Source: Eubacteriales Family XIII. Incertae Sedis bacterium
GTDB taxonomy: Bacteria > Bacillota > Clostridia > Peptostreptococcales > Anaerovoracaceae
Assembly (NCBI GenBank): GCA_031256875.1
Contig: JAIRPQ010000107.1
Location: forward strand, 1-40,491
DNA length: 40,491 nt
Direction of reading: 5' to 3'
The notes beneath the pieces were generated by a model. It was given only the letters and a program-made list of their open reading frames with translations. It was not told the DNA's origin and did not search any database. Below, in pieces: positions 16,541 through 24,192 of the stretch (position 1 is the stretch's first letter; each line of letters opens with the position of its first letter). The translations under genes and the position numbers were made by a program.

Positions 16541-18772
16541 CTACACCTCCGTCTCCTCCTCGGGGCTGTATGTATCGAGCAGCTCGTTCATGCTGTCGAT
16601 GAGCAGCGCCAGCGACTCCTCCTGCCCGTTGTATATTTCCGTGAGTGCGGCGGCCTGGCCCTCAATGAGCTTGTCGATCATGCCTATCTCCACGGCGTAT
16701 CCGCCCTCGCCGTTCTCGGGCCTGCCAAGGAGCGACCTGACCACATCGTCGGCGTAGCACGCCTCCGATACGACGCGCCCTTCCGCCCACGTACCTTTGA
16801 CCTTCTCGATGAGATTGGCGCTGAAATAGTCACAGGTCTCCTTGTCGAAAGCGGTGGCGCTGTAAACCGACTCGATTTCCGACAACTCGCCCAGAGCCGT
16901 GTCCATGTCGCCGCTCTGCAAAGCCATCTTCGCCGACTCAAGGCACGCGAGGTTTTGCTGTATGCCCTCGTTCGCGAAGCCCGCTTCCAGATTCCTGTCC
17001 AGCTTCAACATCCGATCCTGCATCTCGCGGTATATTTTGAACAAATTCGAGTTGATGTCCTTCGCGCGCTTTTTCATGTCGTCCAGGTTTTCCTGCGAGC
17101 CCTGAGACTGGCCGCCGGTGCGCGGGTCGAGCAACGTCAATTCCAGCGCGTAGTCCGCATTGAACCGCGAGATGAAAGTGTCGAGCTTGTTCGCCGTCTC
17201 CGCGGCTCTGTCCGCGTTGGCGATGAGATGCACGCTGGCGTATTTCGACGGCGTATCTCCACCCTCCTCGGCGTTCAGCGTGTCCCTGAAATGCACCATC
17301 CTGTTCGCGAAAACGAGCGGCCGAATCGGGATGCCGTCCAGCATGAGGGCGGCGTATCCGAGATACCTGCTCATGCCGCGCACGCCGTCCACGCTGTAGC
17401 CTCCGACTTCCAGTCTGTCCGCGCTGGAATGGTACATGGATTCGAAATACTGCGCGTCACCCTCGCCGCCGTCCGTCGCGAAGGTCGGGATGCCGCTGGC
17501 GTTATAGATGAAGTCCTCACGGTACGTGCTGGGTGGGGAGATATCCGGCGAGATGGAGAGAGCGCCGCGATCCCCGAACGACGAGATGCTGGAAGAAACG
17601 AAATCGCGCAATTCATCAGGCGCGTTCACTGAGAAACTTTTCATGGATTTCAGCGGGTATCCGCTGTCGACGTTGAACAGCGCGAAACCCGACTCCGCCC
17701 ACTCGGGCCGGTTGTAGACTATCTGCTCATACGCGCCCGTGGCCCAGTCAGCCTCCGTGCCGGACTTGCCCCATTCCTCGGCGCCGTGCAGCACGAAGCG
17801 GAACGTCTTTTCGGGCTTGATGCCGCCCTCGCGCATCGCCTTCGCTATGCCCAGCACGATGCCGACGCCGGCCGCGTCGTCGTAAAAGGAATGGTAGTAA
17901 CCGTCATAGTGCGCGATGAACATGATGGAGTCCTTCGTCTTGCCGGGTATTTCGCCCCAGACGTTCTGCGTCCCCTTGTTCTTCACGACCCTGCTGTCCG
18001 CGTTCAGAATCACGTCGATTTGCCGGACGCCGCCGCTCTCGTATCCAGATGCTTTGATGGCATCGCGAATCGCCCTGCTGTCACCCGCGCTGATGGCCAG
18101 CGCCGGCGCGTCTGCGTCGCCGCATATGTCCTGGCTGCCGATGCGCTCCTCCATAGCTTCCGGCATGACGCTGCACGCGATGACTGCCCTCGCGCCCTTC
18201 AGATGCGCCTGGTACGCGGGGTAGTTTATCCACCATTCGTTTTCCTGGTCAATGTCTATCAGCACGAGCTTCCCCTCGACGTCGATGCCGTCGTAATCGG
18301 CGGCCGTGCCCTTGCCCAGATACGCTATCGGCACCCGTTCATCGCTCGCCACCACGTCGGTCTGGTATCCCCCCAGCGCGGCCGTGGTAGAAATGCCGCC
18401 CGCTGTCTTATACAATATGGTAGCTCCGCCGAACGTCCAACCGTCGGACTGCGCCTTGTCCACCGTCACGTTTTCCAAGCCGATATCGCGCATCGTCTGC
18501 GCGAGCAAATCCGCGGCTTCCTTTTCGGCGGGGCTGCCCGCGCCGCGGAACCCAAGCACGGGGTCGTCGCCCAGCTCCGCCAGCTGCGACGAAACGGTCT
18601 TGCTGAAATCGGGATCGACCGCCACGGCGAAATCGGCGTAGCCGTTCGGCGCGGCCGCCCGAACAGGAGGTTCTTCCTCCTCGGGCTGCATGGTGAAAAC
18701 CAGCGTGACCGCCGCCACCGCGACGATGGCGCATATCGCCACAACCCTGGTCCATTTTTTCACGAATGGCAT
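16541..18772 (-). CDS. Membrane-anchored M28-family zinc aminopeptidase
   Basis: 743 residues. One N-terminal membrane segment (VAICAIVAVAAVTLVFTM, 11-28) without a lipobox suggests an anchor with the enzyme outside. A PA-type insertion lies around 140-245. The M28 catalytic domain (about 265-480) shows all five metal ligands: H288 in FIAHYDG, D299 in FYDDAAG, E333 after the catalytic E332 in HGAEEWG, D369 in FNVDSG and H448 in MYHSS. The last ~240 residues are mostly helical and unassigned. It probably releases N-terminal amino acids or trims peptides at the surface. The gene overlaps the Nudix gene upstream by 13 bases. Confidence 0.9.
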   Translation of the reverse strand: MPFVKKWTRVVAICAIVAVAAVTLVFTMQPEEEEPPVRAAAPNGYADFAVAVDPDFSKTVSSQLAELGDDPVLGFRGAGSPAEKEAADLLAQTMRDIGLENVTVDKAQSDGWTFGGATILYKTAGGISTTAALGGYQTDVVASDERVPIAYLGKGTAADYDGIDVEGKLVLIDIDQENEWWINYPAYQAHLKGARAVIACSVMPEAMEERIGSQDICGDADAPALAISAGDSRAIRDAIKASGYESGGVRQIDVILNADSRVVKNKGTQNVWGEIPGKTKDSIMFIAHYDGYYHSFYDDAAGVGIVLGIAKAMREGGIKPEKTFRFVLHGAEEWGKSGTEADWATGAYEQIVYNRPEWAESGFALFNVDSGYPLKSMKSFSVNAPDELRDFVSSSISSFGDRGALSISPDISPPSTYREDFIYNASGIPTFATDGGEGDAQYFESMYHSSADRLEVGGYSVDGVRGMSRYLGYAALMLDGIPIRPLVFANRMVHFRDTLNAEEGGDTPSKYASVHLIANADRAAETANKLDTFISRFNADYALELTLLDPRTGGQSQGSQENLDDMKKRAKDINSNLFKIYREMQDRMLKLDRNLEAGFANEGIQQNLACLESAKMALQSGDMDTALGELSEIESVYSATAFDKETCDYFSANLIEKVKGTWAEGRVVSEACYADDVVRSLLGRPENGEGGYAVEIGMIDKLIEGQAAALTEIYNGQEESLALLIDSMNELLDTYSPEEETEV

Positions 18773-19302
18773 GACTTCATCAACTCCCTTGCAAGAAATA
18801 CTGCTACCATAGTTTTCTGATCTATTATATCACCGCCCATAACCATCGAAAAAAGTTCGTCCGCGGTGTACTCCTCCACGTCTATAGCTTCGCCGTCATC
18901 GAAATTCGTCTCGCCGGCAGTCAGACCCTCCGCGAGATAGAAACGCAACATCTCGGTCGAATACCCTATGGACGAATAACCGCCCATGAGATACCTGACA
19001 CGCTCCGCCGTATATCCGGTCTCCTCTTTCAGCTCGCGCCCCGCCGCTTCGAGCGGATCCTCACCCGCTTCGAGCTTGCCCGCGGGGATTTCGAGTACGG
19101 CGCTTTCCGCCGCCTTGCGGTATTGCCTGACCATCGGTATCATGCCGTCGTCCGTGATGCCGATGATGACGATGCCGCCGCCATGCTCGACTATCTCGCG
19201 GTACGACTCGCCGCTTCTCGTCGTCACCCTGTCGCGGCGAAGGTTCAGTATCTTCCCCTCGTACAGTCGTTCGCTCTCTATCGTTTTTTCCTCGAATATC
19301 AT
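18760..19302 (-). CDS. Nudix hydrolase, ADP-ribose pyrophosphatase type
   Basis: 180 residues, GAGAGG 6 bases before ATG 19302. The Nudix box is complete: GKLEAGEDPLEAAGRELKEE followed by TGY, and the preceding VLEIPAGK fits the ADP-ribose pyrophosphatase subgroup, as does the N-terminal LRRDRVTTRSGESYREIVEH. It would cut ADP-ribose or a related nucleoside diphosphate compound into AMP and a sugar phosphate. It overlaps the M28 peptidase gene by 13 bases; the two jobs have no obvious link. Exact substrate is uncertain. Confidence 0.92.
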   Translation of the reverse strand: MIFEEKTIESERLYEGKILNLRRDRVTTRSGESYREIVEHGGGIVIIGITDDGMIPMVRQYRKAAESAVLEIPAGKLEAGEDPLEAAGRELKEETGYTAERVRYLMGGYSSIGYSTEMLRFYLAEGLTAGETNFDDGEAIDVEEYTADELFSMVMGGDIIDQKTMVAVFLARELMKSCHS

Positions 19303-19346
19303 GTTTTCCTCTCGAATAACGCTTCGAATAATTTTGCCGCAGTGCC

Positions 19347-20321
19347 CTATTTCGCCATCTTCTTCGACTTCTCCACGCAGGCGTATACCGCGCGCTTCAC
19401 CGTGTCCATGAAGCCTTCCTTTTCAAGTACGCCCACGGCCTCTATCGTCGTACCGCCGGGGCTGCATACGTTCAGGCGCAGCTGCTCCGCGCTGATGCCC
19501 TCGTTTTCCAGCACCATCTTCGCCGCGCCGAGCGTGGCCTGCGCCGCGAAGACGCGCGACTGCCGCTCGTCCAGCCCATGTCTGACACCGCTCTCTATCA
19601 GCGCCTGCATATACATATAGGCGTAGGCGGGGCTCGAACCGCTGATGCCCGTCACCGCGTCCATCTGGGCTTCCGTGACTTCGAGCGCACGGCCGACCGC
19701 GCTGAACACCTCCTTCACGGATTCAAACTCATCGTCGGTAACAGAGGATGAACGCGCGAGAGCCGACATACCCTCGCCCACCATGGCCGGAGTATTCGGC
19801 ATGACGCGGACGATCTTCGCGCCGTCTCCGAGAACGTTCGCGAGCCACGCAATGCTGATGCCCGCCGCGATGGAGATGAATACCTTATCAGATGCTGCCG
19901 CGCCGCTGCCGTCCGCGCTATCGTCGGCAGTGCTACTGCCGGCTCCGCCGCTGCCTATTGCGCTATCGGAAGCATCCGCGCCGCTGCCTGGCGCGCTACA
20001 GGCTGCCGCGCCGCGCAAAATCCCTGCCAACTTCGGTATCACATCGTCGAATATCTGCGGCTTTATCGCGAATATCACGGCCTCCGATTTTGCCAGCAGC
20101 TCGGCCTCGTCCGCCGCCGCGTCGATAGTCCCTGCCGCGCCGCCGGCCTTGCCTTCCGCGCCCGCGCCGCCGGCCTTCGCGCCCTGCGCCGCAAACGCCC
20201 CCGCCAGGGCTTCCACCTTGTTCGCGTCCGGGTCGTACACGCAGACCGCGCCGCCCCGCGCTGCATAACCCATCGCAATCGCGCCGCCCATATTACCGGC
20301 TCCAAGTATCCCAATTTTCAT
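19347..20321 (-). CDS. proC: Pyrroline-5-carboxylate reductase with low-complexity insertions
   Basis: 324 residues, about 50 more than the usual ~270. The Rossmann N-terminus KIGILGAGNMGGAIAMGY, AVIFAIKPQIFDDVI, ISIAAGISIAWL, KIVRVMPNTPAMVGEGM, the AVTGISGSSPAYAYMYMQAL signature and the C-terminal VCSPGGTTIEAV are all intact. Two inserts are added: a Gly/Ala/Lys stretch at about 45-64 and a Ser/Gly/Ala/Asp stretch at about 104-144, just before the ISIAAG strand. Both sit at surface loops of the NADPH-binding domain, so activity is likely kept. It performs the last step of proline synthesis. AGAGGAAG precedes the ATG at 20321; proB lies 111 bases upstream. Confidence 0.94.
   Translation of the reverse strand: MKIGILGAGNMGGAIAMGYAARGGAVCVYDPDANKVEALAGAFAAQGAKAGGAGAEGKAGGAAGTIDAAADEAELLAKSEAVIFAIKPQIFDDVIPKLAGILRGAAACSAPGSGADASDSAIGSGGAGSSTADDSADGSGAAASDKVFISIAAGISIAWLANVLGDGAKIVRVMPNTPAMVGEGMSALARSSSVTDDEFESVKEVFSAVGRALEVTEAQMDAVTGISGSSPAYAYMYMQALIESGVRHGLDERQSRVFAAQATLGAAKMVLENEGISAEQLRLNVCSPGGTTIEAVGVLEKEGFMDTVKRAVYACVEKSKKMAK
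19901..19988. repeat. In-frame GC-rich repeats inside proC
   Basis: CGCCGCTGCC occurs at 19901-19910, 19946-19955 and 19979-19988, each soon followed by a GCGCTA element. The steps are 45 and 33 bases, multiples of three. They encode the Ser/Gly/Ala/Asp insert of the ProC protein and look like an expanded minisatellite. Confidence 0.7.
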
Positions 20322-20340
20322 ATTCGCTTCCTCTTATATT

Positions 20341-20445
20341 CCTTATGCCACTTCACGACCGCGGCATATTCCACATTACGCCTTATGCCATCTCACGTGC
20401 GCGGCATATTCCACATTACGCCTTATGCCATCTCACGCACGCGGC
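20341..20445. repeat. 40-bp tandem repeat, 2.6 copies, across the proB end
   Basis: Units start at 20341, 20381 and 20421 with CCTTATGCCA; the first two are complete (36-37 of 40 identical) and contain GCGGCATATTCCACATTACG. The third, partial unit covers the last codons and the stop of proB (20433-20435), so the array seems to have grown by duplication of the proB 3' end. It fills the proB-proC gap. There are no variable spacers, so it is not a CRISPR. Confidence 0.85.
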
Positions 20446-21233
20446 GAAAATATCGTGCCGCCGCCTTCTCCGCCGGCTATGCGCGTCAGCACGCCCTGTG
20501 TCTTACCGCAGACCAAAAGCAGCGACGCTCCGTATTCGCCGACCGCCTCGGCAGCGTCGATTTTTGAATCCATGCCGCCCGAGCCGAAGCTGCTCTTGCC
20601 GCCCGTGTCCACAATCTTGCGGAGCGAAGCGATATCGTCCACCTCGCTTATGAGGCGCGCGTCCGCGTGTTCCTTCGGGGACTTGTCGTAAAGCCCCTCG
20701 ATGTCGCTCATGAGCACGAGCAGATCCGCGTTCCAGAGGTTCGCGGTCAGCGACGCGAGCTTGTCGTTGTCGCCGCTGTCGAACTCGTCAATGCTAACGC
20801 TGTCGTTCTCGTTGATGATCGGAACCACGCCCTCGTCCAGCAGCGTGAACAGCGTGTTGCGGATGTGGAGCGTCGTGCTGTTGTCGCGGAAATTGGCGCG
20901 CGTGAGCAAAAGCTGCGCCACTATCGCGCCGTGCCGCGCGAAGAACTCCTTGTACGCCATCATCAGCTCGACCTGGCCCACCGCGCACATCGCCTGCTTG
21001 TAGTTCATGTCCCCGTGGCGGCTCCACACGCCGACCGCGCTGACGCCCGACACCTCCGCGCCCGACGAGACCATCACCACCTGCTTGCCGCTCGCGCGCA
21101 GCTCCGCGACCTGCGCCGCAATGTCCTCCACGACCGCCCTGTCCATATTGCCGTCCGCGCCCGCCAGCACATTGCTTCCGATTTTAATTACTATCTTCCT
21201 GCTCTTGTTAAGTATCTCCGTCGCTTTTCCCAT
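20433..21233 (-). CDS. proB: Glutamate 5-kinase without PUA domain
   Basis: 266 residues from ATG 21233, with AAGGA 7 bases upstream; a reading from further upstream has no ribosome site. Amino-acid kinase features are present: IVIKIGSNVLAG, QVVMVSSGAEVSG, PIINENDSVS, DSGDNDKLASLTANL, LLVLMSDIEGLYD, TGGKSSFGSGGM. The C-terminal PUA domain of the longer E. coli type is absent, as in many short Firmicute forms. It phosphorylates glutamate in the first step of proline synthesis, with proline feedback expected. proC follows; proA is not in the window. Its last codons lie in a tandem repeat unit. Confidence 0.94.
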   Translation of the reverse strand: MGKATEILNKSRKIVIKIGSNVLAGADGNMDRAVVEDIAAQVAELRASGKQVVMVSSGAEVSGVSAVGVWSRHGDMNYKQAMCAVGQVELMMAYKEFFARHGAIVAQLLLTRANFRDNSTTLHIRNTLFTLLDEGVVPIINENDSVSIDEFDSGDNDKLASLTANLWNADLLVLMSDIEGLYDKSPKEHADARLISEVDDIASLRKIVDTGGKSSFGSGGMDSKIDAAEAVGEYGASLLLVCGKTQGVLTRIAGGEGGGTIFSPRA

Positions 21234-21329
21234 GACTAATTCCTTATCTGAATTTGTTCCGCCGTCGGCAGGCTTGCAAGCGCCATTGTCATTGCGGACG
21301 CGGGCCCGCAATCGCGCTCCTGCCACTCC

Positions 21330-22784
21330 TTACACCTTTAACTCCACCTTGTCCTGTGACGCGCCTCCCGCTTCGGGAATTTTATCTATAATAGGCATTA
21401 TTTCCCTACCGACAAATCCCGCGACCTGCTCGGCGCTCCGCCCCGTGTAGAGCGAGGGCTCGAGCAACCCCGCTATCTCCGCCGCCGACATCCCGAACTC
21501 CGAATCGCCCGCGATGCGTTCCAGCAAATCGTTTGGCCTGCCGAAATCCTTCACCTGCTCGGCCGCCGCCTGCGAATGGACGCGGATGCGCTCGTGCAGC
21601 TCCTGGCGGTCGCCGCCCTTTTTCACGGCGTTCATCAGTATGTTCTCCGACGCCATGAACGGCAGCTCCGCCATGACATGCGCGTGAATCACCTGCTCGT
21701 GAACGACGAGCCCGTCCGTGATGTTTCTGAGTATGTCGATAATCGCGTCGGCCGCCATGAACGCTTCGGGTATGACGATGCGGCGGTTCGCGCTGTCGTC
21801 CAGCGTGCGCTCGAACCACTGCGTGGCTTCCGTCATGGGCGGCACCGCTGCGACCCCCATGATATATCTGGCCAGCGAGCTGACGCGCTCGCTGCGCATA
21901 GGATTGCGTTTGTACGCCATCGCGGAGGATCCGATCTGGCTTTTTTCGAAAGGCTCCTCGACTTCCTTCATGCTCTGCAGCAGGCGGAGGTCGTTCGTCA
22001 TCTTCGCCGCGCTCTGCGCTATGCCCGAGAGGAGGTTCAGTGCCTTGCTGTCTATCTTGCGCGTGTATGTCTGCCCCGAGACCGCGACGACTTCGGTGAA
22101 GCCCAGCTTCTCCGCGACGAGCGCTTCGAGCCGGTCCACCTTTTCGCCATCTCCCTCCGCTAGTTCGAGGAAGCTCGCCTGCGTCCCCGTCGTGCCCTTG
22201 ACACCGAGCAGCGGTATGGACTCCGCGAAGGAAACGGCGTCGAGATAGTCGAAATAGAAATCCTGGAGCCAGAGCGAGGCGCGCTTGCCCACGGTCACGA
22301 GCTGCGCGGGCTGAAAATGAGTGAAGCCGAGAGTCGGCATCTCCCTGTACTCCATCGCGAAGTCCGCGAGGTTTTTCATGAGCAGCGCGAGCTTGCGTAT
22401 GAGCAGATGGAACGCTTCCTTTATCTGTATGATGTCAGTGTTGTCGCCGACGTAGGCGCTCGTCGCGCCTAGGTGAATGATGGGCGCCGCGCGCAGGGCC
22501 TGAAGCCCGTAGGCATGCACGTGCGCCATTACATCATGCCTCACCTCGCGCTCGCGCGCTTCCGCTTCCGCGTAGTTCACGTCGTGCTCGTATTTTTTCA
22601 AATCGGCGATCTGTTCTTCCGTGATGTCCGCCAGCCCCAGCTCACGCTCCGCCTCGGCCAGCGCGATCCAGAGCCGCCGCCATGTGGTAAACTTCTTGTC
22701 GGGCGAAAATACGCGCGACATCTCCGCGCTGGCATACCTCACCGTAAGCGGATTTGAATAAACGCCGTAATCCTTCTCAGCCAT
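21330..22784 (-). CDS. purB: Adenylosuccinate lyase
   Basis: 484 residues from ATG 22784 (AAGGAG 9 bases upstream). Family features: YSNPLTVRYAS, HDVMAHVHAY, IHLGATSAYVGDN, TLGFTHFQPAQLVTVGKRA, GVKGTTGTQASF, the lyase signature GSSAMAYKRNPMRSE with the catalytic Ser loop, and ANRRIVIPEAFMA. It releases fumarate from SAICAR and from adenylosuccinate in purine synthesis. The gene stands alone between the proline genes and the acyl-CoA dehydrogenase gene; the 96-base gap to proB does not exclude co-transcription. Confidence 0.95.
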   Translation of the reverse strand: MAEKDYGVYSNPLTVRYASAEMSRVFSPDKKFTTWRRLWIALAEAERELGLADITEEQIADLKKYEHDVNYAEAEAREREVRHDVMAHVHAYGLQALRAAPIIHLGATSAYVGDNTDIIQIKEAFHLLIRKLALLMKNLADFAMEYREMPTLGFTHFQPAQLVTVGKRASLWLQDFYFDYLDAVSFAESIPLLGVKGTTGTQASFLELAEGDGEKVDRLEALVAEKLGFTEVVAVSGQTYTRKIDSKALNLLSGIAQSAAKMTNDLRLLQSMKEVEEPFEKSQIGSSAMAYKRNPMRSERVSSLARYIMGVAAVPPMTEATQWFERTLDDSANRRIVIPEAFMAADAIIDILRNITDGLVVHEQVIHAHVMAELPFMASENILMNAVKKGGDRQELHERIRVHSQAAAEQVKDFGRPNDLLERIAGDSEFGMSAAEIAGLLEPSLYTGRSAEQVAGFVGREIMPIIDKIPEAGGASQDKVELKV

Positions 22785-22931
22785 TTTGCCTTTCTCCTTG
22801 TGCATAAAATAACGTTGCCGCCAAAACAAATGGCAACTGACTAATGGTAATGGAACTTAAACCATTTCGCCTATATATTTTACACCATAATTGGTGAATC
22901 GACTAACGGCCGGCCAGGATTTTGCCGCGCC
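22785..22931 (-). promoter_or_regulatory. purB upstream region with a palindrome
   Basis: CACCA (22883-22887) and TGGTG (22892-22896) flank TAAT as a near-perfect palindrome. On the minus strand A/T-rich sequence with TAAAAT and TATAGG follows, either of which could be a -10 box. A regulator site over the purB promoter is plausible, but the promoter elements are weak. No purine riboswitch is recognisable. Confidence 0.35.
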
Positions 22932-24074
22932 CTAAAATACTTTCATCGAACCCGCGATGACCATCTTCATTACCTCGGACGTGCCCTCATAGATTTCCGT
23001 GATTTTTGCGTCGCGGTGCATGCGCTCCACCGGGTATTCCCTCGTGTATCCGTAGCCGCCCATCATCTGCACCGCTACCCTCGTAACATCGTTGGCCACC
23101 TTGGACGCGTACAGCTTCGCCATCGCCGCCATCGCGCTGTAATTTTGGCCGCTGTCCTTGGCTACCGCCGCGCGCCATGTCATAAGGCGGGCGGCGTCGA
23201 TGAGCGTCTGCATATCCGCGGCCGCGAACTGAGTGTTTTGGAACGACGTAATGCGCTTGCCGAACTGCTCGCGCTCCTTGGCGTATTTGAGCGCTTCGTT
23301 CAGCGCCCCCTGAGCTATGCCGACGCACTGCGCGGCCACGCCTATGCGTCCCGCGTCGAGCGCTTTCATCGCAATCTTGAACCCTTCGCCCTCTTTGCCC
23401 AGCCGGTTTTCGACAGGCACGCGCACGTTGTCGTACGCCACCTCACAGTTCGATGCCGCGCGGATACCCATGCGCTTGATGCTCTTCCCGACCGTCAGCC
23501 CCGGCGTACCTTTGTCTACCACGAAGGCTGATATGCCCTTGGTTCCCTGGCTTTTATCCGTCATAGCGAACACCACGAACGTGTCAGCGAACTCCGCGTT
23601 GGTCGTGAATATCTTCGCGCCGTTTATGACATAGCTGTCTCCGTCTATGACCGCGCTGGTTTTCTGACCCGAAGCGTCCGAACCTGCGTTTGGCTCCGTG
23701 AGTCCGAAGCAGCCCGTCTTTCCGTCGCTAAGCAGCGGGCGCAGCCATTTCTCTCTCTGCTCCGGCGTACCGAATCCGTCTATGCACGAACAGGCAAGCG
23801 AAGTATGCACGGATACGGTGATGCCTGTGCTTGCGTCCGCCGCGGAAAGCTCCTCAACGCACAGCGCGTATGACAGATAGCCTTCGCCCGCGCCGCCTAT
23901 GCCCGCCGGGTAGGGTATGCTCATCAGACCCTGCTTGTGCAGTTTGCCAACCAGCTCCATGTTCAATTTTTCGCTCTCGTCCATCTCCGCCGCCAGGGGC
24001 TTTACTTCTTCCTCCGCAAAGCGCCGATACATATCCCTCTGCTGCGTCTGCTCGTTTGTCAGTTCGAAATCCAT
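22932..24074 (-). CDS. Short-chain-type acyl-CoA dehydrogenase
   Basis: 380 residues from ATG 24074, GAGGAG 4 bases upstream. Standard length and domains: helical N-terminus (DFELTNEQTQQRDMYRRFAE), FAD/substrate strand region CFGLTEPNAGSDASG, FTTNAEFADTFVVFAMT, and C-terminal helices with QMMGGYGYTREYPVERMHRD. The catalytic Glu is in EIYEGTSEVMKM. It oxidises a short or branched acyl-CoA to the enoyl-CoA, or works in reverse as in butyryl-CoA dehydrogenases, with ETF as partner; no separate ETF genes are in view. It follows the dehydrogenase-complex genes by 118 bases and may use their product. Confidence 0.94.
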   Translation of the reverse strand: MDFELTNEQTQQRDMYRRFAEEEVKPLAAEMDESEKLNMELVGKLHKQGLMSIPYPAGIGGAGEGYLSYALCVEELSAADASTGITVSVHTSLACSCIDGFGTPEQREKWLRPLLSDGKTGCFGLTEPNAGSDASGQKTSAVIDGDSYVINGAKIFTTNAEFADTFVVFAMTDKSQGTKGISAFVVDKGTPGLTVGKSIKRMGIRAASNCEVAYDNVRVPVENRLGKEGEGFKIAMKALDAGRIGVAAQCVGIAQGALNEALKYAKEREQFGKRITSFQNTQFAAADMQTLIDAARLMTWRAAVAKDSGQNYSAMAAMAKLYASKVANDVTRVAVQMMGGYGYTREYPVERMHRDAKITEIYEGTSEVMKMVIAGSMKVF

Positions 24075-24142
24075 GTTTCTCCTCACTTTCTACAATCGGG
24101 TTTTAACTATCCGGATACAATCCTCCGGCTATGCTATTGATG

Positions 24143-24152
24143 ATAAATTTAT
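24143..24152. other. A/T palindrome in the E3/acyl-CoA dehydrogenase gap
   Basis: ATAAATTTAT is a perfect 10-bp palindrome, with imperfect TGAT/ATCA arms outside it. The 24075-24192 gap is A/T-rich and could hold a promoter for the acyl-CoA dehydrogenase gene, but no well-spaced -35/-10 pair is clear. Confidence 0.3.
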
Positions 24153-24192
24153 ACGATCATGGCTTTAATAATTAGTATTGAGCCGCCGGGCG

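Noticed and set aside
20341..20445. Possible CRISPR array
   Set aside because: The 40-bp units are directly joined with no variable spacers, number fewer than three, and overlap the proB coding end. No cas gene is present.
22785..22931. Purine riboswitch upstream of purB
   Set aside because: The region lacks the conserved three-way junction sequences of the purine aptamer; only a short palindrome is present.
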